Source of the DNA: Planctomycetota bacterium
Lineage (GTDB): Bacteria > Planctomycetota > Phycisphaerae > UBA1845
Length of the DNA: 39,978 nucleotides
Direction: 5' to 3'
NCBI GenBank assembly: GCA_024275565.1
Contig: JAJRYY010000012.1
Span: forward strand, 1-39,978
The notes beneath the pieces are model-generated. The model ran no database searches, was not told where the DNA came from, and was given only the letters and a program-made list of their open reading frames with translations. Every line of letters starts with the position of its first letter. Position 1 is the first letter of the stretch. A program made the translations under genes and the position numbers. Positions 25,548 to 34,821 of this stretch are shown here, piece by piece.

Positions 25548-26063
25548 TCAGCCCTGTGCGTCCTCTCCAGACAGAGCGGCTGTGCTGAACATGGACGACC
25601 ATGGTTCGTCTGTGACCGCCGCCAGATCCAGCAGTACTGTCTCCAGCTCCTCGCGCGGTCTGCTGCAAATCGATTCATCGTAATGTGTGAGCGCGGCTGC
25701 CACTGGGAAGAAGTAGGAGACCATGGCTGTCAGTCGTGACTGTGGATCCTTGCTGTTTTGCAGCAGCGATTTGCTTGTCTGCTTGATCGCTCGAAGCTGT
25801 TCCAGTGACGCTTTGCCATCGGCGATCTGCTCGCGTGCTGCCCCGAAGGCAGCTGTCGGGCCGGCAGACAATACTCGCGACAACCACTTCGCACCGTCCG
25901 GACGACTCAAGCGTTCGATGAGATCGTCCACCGGGCGCAGCGGACCGGAGATGGCCAGGGACAACATCCGGGTCGCGTCAGCCTCTGTCAGCTCTGGTAG
26001 CGCATCCTCCGGGAGCGAAGGTTTTTTTCGATCGCCATGCGGTGGATGTTGTTCTTCAGGCAT
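25548..26063 (-). CDS. Hypothetical protein coupled to the sigma factor gene
   Basis: A 171-residue soluble protein that I do not recognise. It starts with a charged, proline-rich tail (MPEEQHPPHGDRKKPSLPED), then a helical region (LTEADATRMLSLAISGPLRPVDDLIERL), and has no transmembrane segment, Cys pairs or zinc motif. The start overlaps the end of the sigma factor gene by 8 bp, so it is probably translationally coupled to it and may modulate it. It does not show the HxxxCxxC of zinc-binding anti-sigma factors, so an anti-sigma call would be a guess. It is convergent with the molybdenum hydroxylase gene. Confidence 0.7.
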   Translation of the reverse strand: MPEEQHPPHGDRKKPSLPEDALPELTEADATRMLSLAISGPLRPVDDLIERLSRPDGAKWLSRVLSAGPTAAFGAAREQIADGKASLEQLRAIKQTSKSLLQNSKDPQSRLTAMVSYFFPVAAALTHYDESICSRPREELETVLLDLAAVTDEPWSSMFSTAALSGEDAQG

Positions 26064-26733
26064 GGCTGGTTATCTCCAGAAGCGATTCCAGTTCACGATC
26101 AATTTCGTCCGGGCCTGCACCGTCCCGTGCTAGAAGTTCTCGCAGAGATCGGCGAAATTTCCGTGCGACGGTTCTGGCCATCACTGCGGCGCGGGCGGGC
26201 GACACCCCGCATGCGCCCGCCAACGCCCGATAAGTCATTCCCTGGTAATGATGTTTCAAGAAGACCTGCCAATGTTCACCAAGCCCTTCTGATCGACACT
26301 GTTCATAGGCCTGCTCCATCGCCTGCCGCACAATCGCCACGGCGAACGCCCGGTCCATCTGCTCCTCTGGTGTCGGGGTCTCGTCCTCGACAGATTCGGG
26401 TATCAGCGACACGGAAGCAGTTTTACGACGTGCGTGACGCAGTTCCGATAAGTAGAAGCAAAATCCATTCATCAGCCAGCGTCGCAGTCGCAGACCGCTC
26501 TTCTGCCAGTCCGAGAAAAAGCCCGGTTTCGCCAGACGGTCTGCGAAAAACCCGTGTACGATGTCCTCCGGTTCTCCCAGCCACCGGTCGCGCGTGCCGC
26601 GAAAGTAGACTTGTAGCGGCCAGGCGTACACGCGCATCACATGCTGGTTGACGGCTGCTCGCCCGCCACCGCCCTCGTGGACCCTTTGCCCGATCCAGGT
26701 GTTCTGTGTTGTTGGGAACTCGTTCCCGCCCAT
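26056..26733 (-). CDS. ECF-type RNA polymerase sigma factor
   Basis: The start at 26733 (MGGNEFPTTQNTWI) is chosen because conserved-looking sequence begins there; the frame opens up to 26805. About 225 residues. Region 2 is seen in EDIVHGFFADRLAKPGFF...LRRWLMNGFCFYLSELRHAR (~55-100). Region 4, a helix-turn-helix, is in HYQGMTYRALAGACGVSPARAAVMARTVARKFRRSL (~170-205). A linker of Glu, Thr and Pro lies between. It would direct RNA polymerase to a small regulon. It is divergent from a Ser/Thr kinase with TPR repeats, an association known for planctomycete ECF groups, where the kinase is thought to control the sigma factor. Confidence 0.75.
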   Translation of the reverse strand: MGGNEFPTTQNTWIGQRVHEGGGGRAAVNQHVMRVYAWPLQVYFRGTRDRWLGEPEDIVHGFFADRLAKPGFFSDWQKSGLRLRRWLMNGFCFYLSELRHARRKTASVSLIPESVEDETPTPEEQMDRAFAVAIVRQAMEQAYEQCRSEGLGEHWQVFLKHHYQGMTYRALAGACGVSPARAAVMARTVARKFRRSLRELLARDGAGPDEIDRELESLLEITSHA

Positions 26734-27043
26734 GGTCTGCGTCCGAAAAAAATGTGACTTGTCTCCGGACCCATTTTGCGCGCATTTGACCATTGTTGCC
26801 AACACGTCAGATTGGTATCCTCAGTTGGGCGGCTTTTGCCGCGGGGACGGTGTTTGTGCCATGGGGACGGTACTTGCCGCAAAACGGTACTTGCCGCAAA
26901 ACGGTACTTGCCGCACAAAATTCGGTTGCTCTACCTGAACAGGAAGGCGTTTCCCTGGAACTCAGGCGCGCACTTCTCAAGATATTTTGCTTTTTAAGAT
27001 ATTTTGTCGTTCTCTTGTGGATCCGACCGGCTGGAGCATTTCG
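26734..27043. other. Divergent spacer between sigma factor and kinase genes
   Basis: About 310 bp with no gene. It contains the 17-bp triplicate at 26867-26917 and, just before it, two GGGGACGGT motifs (26843-26851 and 26862-26870). GGGGACGGT motifs of this type occur in palindromic repeats near REP-associated transposases, but no transposase is here. A T-rich stretch (26986-27006) precedes the kinase start. Confidence 0.5.
26867..26917 (+). repeat. 17-bp direct repeat, three units
   Basis: CGGTACTTGCCGCAAAA occurs at 26867-26883 and 26884-26900 without change and at 26901-26917 with one or two changes, in the sigma/kinase divergent spacer. It could be an expanded binding site or simple tandem duplication. 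Confidence 0.85.
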
Positions 27044-30040
27044 ATGACCGAAAAAGAGCGAATCGACCCCACACAGCCGTTGGATCGCGCTCAGTCCGGG
27101 GCAGGTGATCGGTCCGGGGTTGGGGATCAGTCTGAGACTGGTGGTCGATCTGTGTCTGAAAATCAGTCTGGGGCTGAGGATGATTCGGCTGGTTTCTGGG
27201 ATGCGTCGCCTCCTGCGATGAAAATTCCCATGCCCAAGCACATCGGTCGCTACCGGATTCTCGGGCTGATCTGCAGTGGTGGGATGGGGGTCGTTTATCG
27301 GGCTGAGCAGGACAATCCCAAGCGTGTCGTCGCGTTGAAGGTGATGCGATCCGGTCTTACGTCCGATTCGCTCCTTGGTCGTTTCAGGGACGAATCGCAA
27401 CTGCTGGGGCGTTTGCACCACAAGGGTATTGCGCAAGTGTTCGAGGCGGGTACGGCGGACACGGGTTCTGGCGATCAGCCATTTTTTGCGATGGAATATA
27501 TCGAAGGTGGTGCTCTTTCCCGATACGCTGTGGAGCGTCAGCTCGACATTCGGAACCGGCTTGCGCTTGTGGCGGACATCTGTGATGCTGTACACCACGC
27601 CCATCAGAAGGGGATCATCCATCGCGACCTCAAGCCCGGGAACATTCTCGTTGATGACACCGGTCAGCCCAAGGTTCTCGATTTTGGCGTTGCGCGTGTT
27701 ACGAATTCTGACGTGCATTATACGACGATGCGTACGAATGTGGGGCAGGTTGTTGGAACGCTTCCGTATATGAGTCCGGAGCAGATGGCTGGTCGCTCTG
27801 ACGATCTCGACATTCGCACGGATGTGTACGCGATCGGCGTTATTCTGTACGAACTGCTCGGCGGACGTCTTCCCTTCGATTTCAGTGAAAAAACATTGCC
27901 CGAGATTGCTCGGATTGTCACCGAGATAGATCCCGCGCCCCTGAGCAGCGTCAACCGTTCCTGTCGTGGTGACATCGAGACCATCGTCACCAAAGCCCTT
28001 GAGAAGGATCGCCGCCGCCGCTATGCCTCCGCATCTGAGCTTGCCTCTGACCTCCGTCGACACCTTGTGCATGAACCGATTTCTGCACGCCCTGCGAGTG
28101 GGATGTATCAACTTCGGAAATTTGCGGCTCGGAACCGTGCGCTCGTCGGGGGCGTTCTCACGGTCATGGCTGTGCTGATTCTGGGGATTGCGGGTACTAC
28201 GATCGGGATGGTCCGGGCGAGAAACGCATCCGCCGAAGCACGAGCGCAGCAGCGCGTGGCTGAGGATCAACGCAATATTGCAGAATCCGAAGCCCGTCGC
28301 GCCGATGACACCTACCGCTTTTTTGAGCAGATATTTACGACGGCTGACCCTGCTGTCAGTCATGGCGAGGAGATCACTGTTCGTCAGGTTGTGGATCGGG
28401 CTGCCGATCGTGTTGAATCTGAGACCTTCGAAACGCCGAAGATGGAAGGTGTCCTGCGTACCACCATTGGCAACACATATCGAACCCTGGGAGTATACGA
28501 TCAGGCTGAGCACCACCTGCGTCGTGCCCTTGAGATTCGTCGCGAGATCAAGGATCCCCAACTTTACGTCGGTCTTAATAATCTCGCGATCGTATTGGGA
28601 GATGCGTATAAATACGACGAAGCTGAGGTGCTTTTCCGTGAAGCTGTCGATTATTTACGCTCGCATTACAGCGACGATCACGCTGAGATTGCTACGAATC
28701 TGTTGGGTATTGCCGATGCGCTGGGGGCGAAAGGTGATTACGATGGGGCTGAGAGCGTGCTGAAGGATGTTATCGCCAGGCGACGTTCGGCTGGTGGAAG
28801 TCCGGACCAGTTGGCTGCACCGCTGAATAATCTTGCGATTATAAAATGTGCGAAGGGTGCATATGCTGAATGCGCCGAGCTACACACCGAAGCGCTGGAC
28901 TACATGCGTGTCATCCATGGAGATGAGCATCCCAAGACCTGCACGATCATGAACAATCTTGCCCAGGCATACAACAACCTCGCCGAATACGATAAGTCGG
29001 TATCACTGATGCAGGATGTTCTTCGCATCCGCCGTAAAATCTATGAACCCAACCATCCCAAAATTGCGGCTGCCGCCAACAACCTTGCTGCCACGTTACG
29101 CCGTCTTGGACATCTGGAGGAGGCTGAAGCGTTGTACCGGGAGTCTGTTGCGATTTATCGGGAGGTCTTTGGGTCGGATCATGTGCGCGTTGCCGTTGCG
29201 TTGAACAATCTTGCGGGTCCGCTGCGTGACCGTGGTGAATATGACACTTGCGTTGCACTCTATACCGAGGCCATCGCTATTTTGAATAAGCGATTCGGCG
29301 ATGAGCATATCTACGTCGCCAGTGCACTTGGCAATCTTGCATCCATTTACAATCTTCAGGGCGACCTCGACACGGCGGAACAGATACTCCGGAATGTGCT
29401 CGCGATACAGGAACGTCTTCTCGGTGCCGACCATCCCAGGGTTGCCCTCGCCCATAACAACCTGGCTGCCAATCTTCAGGATCAGCATCAGTTCGACGCG
29501 GCTGAGCGGCAGTATCTCCTTGCGATCGAGATTCGTCGTGCAGCCCTTGGTGAGGACCATCCTGATTATGCATTGAGTTTGCACTGGCTTGGCGACCTTG
29601 AGAAAGATCGCGGGAACTACGAGGCAGCCGACGCTCGCTATCAGCAGGCGATCGACGTCCTTCGTCGCAACAATGTGGACCATGGTCGACGACTTGCAAA
29701 AGTGCTCCTTGGCAGAGTCAATATGCTGATCCAAATTGAACGGTTTGATGCTGCTGAAAGCCTGGCCGTCGAAGCGCTGGCGATTCGGGTGGAGCTTCAC
29801 GATTCTGATATTGCGGATCTGATTCAAGCCCGTGGTATTCTTGCCATGGTTCACGTTGGCCTGGGTAAGTACGAGGCGTCCGAACAACCTCTCCTCGATT
29901 ACTTCACCGCTCTGGAACATGATAAACGCGCTGCGCACCTGAATGACAGGAAACGCGCTGCACAGTTCCTCGTCAAACTCTACACCGCCGTTCATCGGGA
30001 GGACGAAAGTCAGCACTACGCCGCCTTTACCGGGCAGTAG
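27044..30040 (+). CDS. Membrane Ser/Thr protein kinase with C-terminal TPR repeats
   Basis: The ATG at 27044 (MTEKERIDP) has GGAG nine bases upstream; an earlier TTG-type extension is unlikely. 998 residues. An acidic Ser/Gly-rich leader (~1-60) is followed by a complete PknB-type kinase: glycine loop ICSGGMGVVYRAE (~76-88), VALKVM with K99, HRDLKPGN (193-200), DFG (213-215) and SPEQMAG. One transmembrane helix (~366-390) follows, then a short coiled segment (~395-430) and about 500 residues of tetratricopeptide units of kinesin-light-chain type (repeating NNLA...YDEAEVLFREAV patterns). The kinase is cytoplasmic and, with the single helix, the TPR part would face the other side. It probably signals to the adjacent sigma factor. 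Confidence 0.9.
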   Translation: MTEKERIDPTQPLDRAQSGAGDRSGVGDQSETGGRSVSENQSGAEDDSAGFWDASPPAMKIPMPKHIGRYRILGLICSGGMGVVYRAEQDNPKRVVALKVMRSGLTSDSLLGRFRDESQLLGRLHHKGIAQVFEAGTADTGSGDQPFFAMEYIEGGALSRYAVERQLDIRNRLALVADICDAVHHAHQKGIIHRDLKPGNILVDDTGQPKVLDFGVARVTNSDVHYTTMRTNVGQVVGTLPYMSPEQMAGRSDDLDIRTDVYAIGVILYELLGGRLPFDFSEKTLPEIARIVTEIDPAPLSSVNRSCRGDIETIVTKALEKDRRRRYASASELASDLRRHLVHEPISARPASGMYQLRKFAARNRALVGGVLTVMAVLILGIAGTTIGMVRARNASAEARAQQRVAEDQRNIAESEARRADDTYRFFEQIFTTADPAVSHGEEITVRQVVDRAADRVESETFETPKMEGVLRTTIGNTYRTLGVYDQAEHHLRRALEIRREIKDPQLYVGLNNLAIVLGDAYKYDEAEVLFREAVDYLRSHYSDDHAEIATNLLGIADALGAKGDYDGAESVLKDVIARRRSAGGSPDQLAAPLNNLAIIKCAKGAYAECAELHTEALDYMRVIHGDEHPKTCTIMNNLAQAYNNLAEYDKSVSLMQDVLRIRRKIYEPNHPKIAAAANNLAATLRRLGHLEEAEALYRESVAIYREVFGSDHVRVAVALNNLAGPLRDRGEYDTCVALYTEAIAILNKRFGDEHIYVASALGNLASIYNLQGDLDTAEQILRNVLAIQERLLGADHPRVALAHNNLAANLQDQHQFDAAERQYLLAIEIRRAALGEDHPDYALSLHWLGDLEKDRGNYEAADARYQQAIDVLRRNNVDHGRRLAKVLLGRVNMLIQIERFDAAESLAVEALAIRVELHDSDIADLIQARGILAMVHVGLGKYEASEQPLLDYFTALEHDKRAAHLNDRKRAAQFLVKLYTAVHREDESQHYAAFTGQ

Positions 30041-30074
30041 TTCGCCTCGCTGCTGCGGGAAAATGGAGGACTGA

Positions 30075-31436
30075 TTATTTCTTGGCTGGGAGGGGGTATA
30101 CGGGGTCGGAGCGATGACCTGCCTTGTCGGTGGCTGACACTGCGAAGATGTAGTTGTCTTTGGAGATGGGCAGTGTTATTTCGGTGGCGGTTGTGGATGC
30201 ACGATGCTGCCAGACAGGGCTGGTGGTTTCGCGCCAATAGATTTCGTATCCGGAAAGATCTGACTCGGTGTTTGCATTCCAGCGGAGTGTGGTGTCTGTG
30301 GTGAGTTTTGCGGTGATGACGCGGGCATTGGTCGGGCGGGCTGGTGCGCGGGCGAGTGATGCGAGTGATGCGATGTTGACGCGGGCGATGTCTGCGACGT
30401 ATGGGAAATCCACGAATTCGGGGAGATCGCCGTATTGGACGCCATTTTCGACGCGGACGTTCTGATGCTGGTGGCGGTAGTCTTCGTGGTATTCTGTGAA
30501 GCGGACGCCGGGGTATCCTTGGAGGACGTAGGCTTTGTGGTCGCCGCCGCGTAGGAATCGGTCGATGCGGTAGACGAGCGTTACGTCGAAGCGCGGGACG
30601 TAGATGTCGCAGATGGTGTCGATGTACCTTGCGAGCTGGCGGGATTGCGAGTCGTTTTCACTGCCGGTGCGGAAGCGCATGTCTGCCTGCTCATCGGTTT
30701 CGCGAATTGGGACGCCGTGTGAGAAGACGCGGACGCGGTTTCGCTCGCGATGACCACGGTCGGAGAGGGAGTTTCCGATGATGTCGTTGGTGAACATGGC
30801 TGCGATGTTTCGATTTGCATCGCGTGCTTTTTTCGCCATGAATTTGGACCCATACAAACCCTGCTCCTCGCCTGCCACTGCCATGAAGACGATGGTTGCT
30901 TCAAATTCGTAGGCAGACATCGCTCGTGCTGCTTCGAGAACTGCTGCAACGCCCGACGCATCGTCACCAGCGCCGGGGGCGTCGCAATCGGCGTTTTTGG
31001 GGTCTGAGCAGATTGAATCGTAATGTCCGGAGATGATGTAGATGCGGTTATCGCTGGGGTTGATTCCGGGCAGTGTCGCGACCACGTTGATGATCTCAGT
31101 CGGTTTCGTGATGCGTCTGCCGTCGGGTTGCTGGAGGTATCCGACGAATTCGATGTTCAGGCGATTGCTATTGGCGGCGGATATGTCCTCGAACTGCTTT
31201 TTGATCCATCGCCGGGCTGCTCCGATTCCTCGGGTGTCGCTTTTTGTATCGCTCATGGTGTGGCGTGTCCCGAAATCCACGAGCGTACGCACGTCAGCCT
31301 CGATGCGGGCGTGATCGACGCTTTGGACCATGGATTGAATCTGCGGATCGGTTGGCCAGCTGGGTTGGGAAGTATCATCCGCCGCTATCAGGGTTGTAGT
31401 TGATGCGGCCGCAATGAGAAGCATTAAACGTGTCAT
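30075..31436 (-). CDS. Secreted M28-family zinc peptidase with C-terminal fibronectin-like domain
   Basis: 453 residues with a signal peptide at the N-terminus (MTRLMLLIAAASTTTLIAAD, cleavage near residue 18-20). The peptidase domain shows M28 zinc ligands: H138 in ISGHYDS, D158 in GAGDDASG, the catalytic/ligand Glu pair 190-191 in GEEQGLYGS, Asp in FTNDIIG, and a late His in RFTEYHEDYRHQH. The last ~90 residues (TNARVITAKLTTDTTLRWN...YEIYWRETTSPVWQ) resemble a fibronectin type III domain. It probably trims extracytoplasmic peptides in the periplasm or outside the cell. It is convergent with the kinase gene (34 bp between stops) and follows recJ's stop by 22 bp. Confidence 0.88.
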   Translation of the reverse strand: MTRLMLLIAAASTTTLIAADDTSQPSWPTDPQIQSMVQSVDHARIEADVRTLVDFGTRHTMSDTKSDTRGIGAARRWIKKQFEDISAANSNRLNIEFVGYLQQPDGRRITKPTEIINVVATLPGINPSDNRIYIISGHYDSICSDPKNADCDAPGAGDDASGVAAVLEAARAMSAYEFEATIVFMAVAGEEQGLYGSKFMAKKARDANRNIAAMFTNDIIGNSLSDRGHRERNRVRVFSHGVPIRETDEQADMRFRTGSENDSQSRQLARYIDTICDIYVPRFDVTLVYRIDRFLRGGDHKAYVLQGYPGVRFTEYHEDYRHQHQNVRVENGVQYGDLPEFVDFPYVADIARVNIASLASLARAPARPTNARVITAKLTTDTTLRWNANTESDLSGYEIYWRETTSPVWQHRASTTATEITLPISKDNYIFAVSATDKAGHRSDPVYPLPAKK

Positions 31437-31458
31437 GATACTGTTCCAGCCATAAAGG

Positions 31459-33204
31459 TTATGCGTCGGGAAAAATGAAGTCCTTCACCTGCATTTCGAC
31501 GGATCGTCGCCCGTTGAAATCGTTGATGATCGGCTCGAATGCGATCTTGCAGCGGCGGTGCTTTTTGAGTGGTTCGAGGTGGTCGGATTGACCGAATGCG
31601 ATCGCTTTCAGGACGGCGCCGTTGTTGCGGAATGATGCTGAGAGGTGGCTGCCGGTTTTGCCGACGGTGCGCGGTTCGTCGACGAGTTCGAGCCAGTCTG
31701 TGGCGAGTCGCGGTTTTGGGTTTCCCGCACCGAAGGGTCCGAGGTTGACGATGGTCTCGACGGTCGGGAGGTCGAGTTCCTGCAAATCCACTTCCGCGTC
31801 GATGCGAAGCGCCGGGGTGAGGTCTTTGGCGGTGAGGGTGTTGTTTGCGATTTCGTTGAACTGTTCAGCGAATGCCGGGACGTTTTCGGAGTCGATTTTC
31901 AGACCGGCTGCCATAGCGTGGCCGCCATATGTGTTGAGGTGGGCGTCACACTGGGTAAACGCATCGACGATGTTGAAATTGTTGATCGAGCGAGCAGAAC
32001 CCTGTCCCTTGCCATCGGTCAGCGATATGACGACCGCGGGGCGATAAAACGCGTCGACGATGCGGGCTGCGACGATGCCGATGACCCCAGCATGCCACCC
32101 TTCCTGAGCGACCACGATGCCGCGATGGGCGTCGGAATCGAGGCGGTTTTCCCGGACGAAATCGAGTGCCTGTCTTGTGATGCGGCGTTCGGTTGACTGA
32201 CGTGCGCGATTCTGTTCCTCGAGGTAGAGCGCGATCTCGCGAGCACGGGATTCATCCGCGCGGGTCAGCAATTCGACGGCCAATCGAGCGTGACCCATGC
32301 GACCGGCGGCGTTGAGTCGTGGTCCGATTTTGAAGCCGACGTCGAAGCTGTCGAGACGCATTTTGGCGAGACCGGCGGATTCAAGCAGCGCCTGCAATCC
32401 GACGAAGGGCGTGTGGGCGATGTGAGAGAGTCCGAAACGCGTGATGACGCGGTTTTCGCCCGTGAGCGGGACGACATCCGCCACTGTTCCCAGGGCAGCC
32501 AGGGCGAGGGCGTCCTGGAGGTATTGGCGATATTTTTCGTCCACGCGATCGCCGCTCGACAGCGATAATGCGATGGCCCAGGCGAATTTGAACGCGACGC
32601 CCGCACCGCACAGGTCGGGGTTGGACGAGGGGCGGAGGGCGGTGGGATGGACGATGAAGGTATCCGGCAGCGGGTCCGGCGGGGTGTGGTGATCGGTGAT
32701 GATGAGTGTCGCACCCTTGTCGCGCGCGAGTGTCGCAGCCTCCGTGGCGGTGATCCCGCAATCGATCGTGATGACGACATCAGCACCCTCGTCGATCAGT
32801 GTCTTGAGTGCATTGCAGTTGACCCCGTAGCCCTCTTCGAGACGATGTGGGACGTAGAAGGAGACGTCAGCCCCGGCGATTTTGAGCAGATGCCAAAGAA
32901 TCGCGACGCCCGTGATGCCGTCCACATCGTAATCACCGTAGAGCACGATCTTCTGCTTGTCGCCGATCGCTTTGGCGACCACTTCGGCTGCTTCGGTCGC
33001 ACCGGGAAGATCGCCCGGAGGAATCAGGTCCATCAGCTTCGGAGCCAGAAACGGAGCTGGGTTGTCGTCGAGATTGAGACCTCTATTGTGGAGAATCTGG
33101 GCGAGCAGTGGCGGAATACGCCACCGTGTGGCTGCATCGTGGCGTCCAGATTCGGCTGGCGGAATGATCCATGTCTTGTCCAAGGTGGTCCAATCCGCCT
33201 CCAT
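31459..33204 (-). CDS. recJ: Single-stranded-DNA-specific exonuclease RecJ
   Basis: 581 residues, the normal length. DHH phosphoesterase motifs are LYGDYDVDGITG (~88-99), TIDCGITATEA, ITDHHTPPD and the DHHA1 motif near GIVAARIVDAFYRPAV...GSARSI, followed by GGHAMAAGLKI. A C-terminal OB-fold region ends at FIFPDA. It degrades single-stranded DNA 5' to 3' in recombination and mismatch repair, in the cytoplasm, and needs Mn or Mg. It is 49 bp downstream of metK on the same strand. Confidence 0.95.
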   Translation of the reverse strand: MEADWTTLDKTWIIPPAESGRHDAATRWRIPPLLAQILHNRGLNLDDNPAPFLAPKLMDLIPPGDLPGATEAAEVVAKAIGDKQKIVLYGDYDVDGITGVAILWHLLKIAGADVSFYVPHRLEEGYGVNCNALKTLIDEGADVVITIDCGITATEAATLARDKGATLIITDHHTPPDPLPDTFIVHPTALRPSSNPDLCGAGVAFKFAWAIALSLSSGDRVDEKYRQYLQDALALAALGTVADVVPLTGENRVITRFGLSHIAHTPFVGLQALLESAGLAKMRLDSFDVGFKIGPRLNAAGRMGHARLAVELLTRADESRAREIALYLEEQNRARQSTERRITRQALDFVRENRLDSDAHRGIVVAQEGWHAGVIGIVAARIVDAFYRPAVVISLTDGKGQGSARSINNFNIVDAFTQCDAHLNTYGGHAMAAGLKIDSENVPAFAEQFNEIANNTLTAKDLTPALRIDAEVDLQELDLPTVETIVNLGPFGAGNPKPRLATDWLELVDEPRTVGKTGSHLSASFRNNGAVLKAIAFGQSDHLEPLKKHRRCKIAFEPIINDFNGRRSVEMQVKDFIFPDA

Positions 33205-33253
33205 GCGCGAGCTTCATTGCTTCCAAATGAACAGAGTGGTCCAACTGTTCGAT

Positions 33254-34432
33254 CTACGCCGTCGCAGCCGCCGTCTGGAGCGACTTCTTAAGCACCTCTG
33301 CCTTGTCCGTCTTTTCCCAGGTGAAGGCATCGCCGTCGCGGCCAAAGTGACCGTTGGCAGCCGTCTGCTGATAGATCGGGCGGCGAAGTTTGAGATGCTC
33401 GATGATCCCGCGCGGCGTGAGTGGAAAATGCTCACGGATCAGGTCGCAGATCACATCTTCACTGATCTTCGCGGTCCCTTCGGTGTTCACATTGATGCTT
33501 GTGGGGTCAGCCACACCAATCGCGTAGGAAAGCTGGACCTCGCAAATATCCGCCAAACCGGCAGCCACCACATTCTTCGCAACATAGCGTGCCATGTAAG
33601 CGGCTGAGCGATCGACCTTCGTCGGATCCTTGCCGGAGAACGCACCCCCACCATGCCGACCGCGACCGCCGTAGGTATCGACGATGATCTTCCGACCCGT
33701 CAACCCGACGTCGCCATGCGGTCCGCCGATCTCAAAACGCCCGGTCGGGTTCACATGGATCGTGATGCTGTCATTCCAGAGTTCGCCGACGACGGGCTTG
33801 AGAATATGTTCAATCACCTGCGTTTTGAGTTCGTCCTGACGATCGTTCCAGGAGGCGTCATGTTGCGTGGAGAGGACGAGCGTATCGACCCGGACGGGTT
33901 TCTGACCTTCGTATTCGACGGTGACCTGCGATTTTGAGTCCGGGCGGAGTCCGGGGATCGTTTCATTGCGGCGAACCTCCACATGCTTCTCGACGAGCCG
34001 ATGAGCAAGGTGGATGGGCAGGGGCATGAGGGTGGGCGTCTCGCGACAGGCGAATCCGAACATCATTCCCTGGTCGCCCGCACCCTCCCGATCGACACCC
34101 ATGGCGATGTCCGGAGATTGACGCTTGATCGAGGTCAGCACGGAGCAGGATTCGTAGTCGAACGCCATATCGCCGGAGGTGTATCCGATCTCCTTGATCG
34201 TCTTGCGCACAATGTCGGGGATTTCGACGTAGGCTTCTGTTGTCACTTCGCCAGCCACCACCGCCATCCCGGTCGAAACGAGTGTTTCGCAGGCGACGCG
34301 TGAGTTCGGGTCCTGGGCGAGCATGGCATCGAGGATCGCGTCGGAAATCTGGTCCGCCACCTTGTCGGGGTGTCCCATGGAGACGGATTCCGAGGTGAAG
34401 AGGTATTTGTCCTGAGCTTGGTTCGCAGTCAA
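33254..34432 (-). CDS. metK: S-adenosylmethionine synthetase
   Basis: 392 residues, full length. It has the signature [17 protein letters not shown] (~19-35), [12 protein letters not shown] (~117-128) and [19 protein letters not shown] (~257-275), all intact. It makes S-adenosylmethionine from methionine and ATP. The upstream region holds two strong hairpins but no recognisable SAM riboswitch. The RBS is probably the AGGATTCACC just before the ATG. Followed by recJ 49 bp downstream. Confidence 0.97.
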   Translation of the reverse strand: MTANQAQDKYLFTSESVSMGHPDKVADQISDAILDAMLAQDPNSRVACETLVSTGMAVVAGEVTTEAYVEIPDIVRKTIKEIGYTSGDMAFDYESCSVLTSIKRQSPDIAMGVDREGAGDQGMMFGFACRETPTLMPLPIHLAHRLVEKHVEVRRNETIPGLRPDSKSQVTVEYEGQKPVRVDTLVLSTQHDASWNDRQDELKTQVIEHILKPVVGELWNDSITIHVNPTGRFEIGGPHGDVGLTGRKIIVDTYGGRGRHGGGAFSGKDPTKVDRSAAYMARYVAKNVVAAGLADICEVQLSYAIGVADPTSINVNTEGTAKISEDVICDLIREHFPLTPRGIIEHLKLRRPIYQQTAANGHFGRDGDAFTWEKTDKAEVLKKSLQTAAATA

Positions 34433-34606
34433 GGTGAATCCTTTCGTCGCCCCCCGGAGGGGGGTTCATTTGAGCGACTTGCCCACCTGAGGGCAAGATA
34501 CTTCTCTGAGGGGCTTATTTGGCCTATGAGTATATCGATTGTACGACATTCTAGCGTACACGCGTATCGCGACAAGTTCCAAGCAATGAAAGCGGCATTT
34601 TACGCC
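34433..34606 (-). promoter_or_regulatory. metK leader with two hairpins
   Basis: On the metK strand, CTTGCCC-N6-GGGCAAG (34478-34497) and a six-pair C/G hairpin with a 3-nt loop (34450-34464) lie within 65 bp of the start codon. A TATACT at 34531-34536 (minus strand) could be a -10 box. No SAM-I, SAM-II or SAM-III consensus is recognised. Folding could influence translation; this is not shown. Confidence 0.4.
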
Positions 34607-34610
34607 CTAA

Positions 34611-34768
34611 CAGCCTGTTGAAGAACTCATTCCGGGCTACGAGCACATGGGGACGCCCATCTCTGCGTTGGAAACCCTCGCTTTATCTACAGATAAAGCT
34701 GCGATTTTCCGCCTTGATCTGAGCGACCCCATGCACTCTCGCCTCGAAAGCAGTTTTTCAGCAGGCTG
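34611..34768. mobile_element. 158-bp MITE-like element with CTAA target duplication
   Basis: The ends are 17-bp inverted repeats, CAGCCTGYTGAARAACT (34611-34627 and 34752-34768, two mismatches). They are flanked on both sides by CTAA (34607-34610 and 34769-34772), which looks like a 4-bp target duplication. The interior is itself a long imperfect palindrome centred on GCTTTATCT-AC-AGATAAAGC (34680-34699). It has no ORF, so it would need a transposase in trans. A CTAA duplication fits the YTAR target of IS5-group elements; that family link is an inference. Confidence 0.8.
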
Positions 34769-34821
34769 CTAAACCCTTGTCAGCCGTCTAAAACCGAAAC
34801 CCAGCTGGTCGCAGGCCAACG

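Noticed and set aside
26807..28561. 584-codon minus-strand frame across the sigma/kinase spacer
   Set aside because: Most of it is antisense to the kinase domain; the composition is that of a shadow frame.
34433..34606. SAM riboswitch upstream of metK
   Set aside because: None of the SAM-I, SAM-II or SAM-III core sequences can be recognised.
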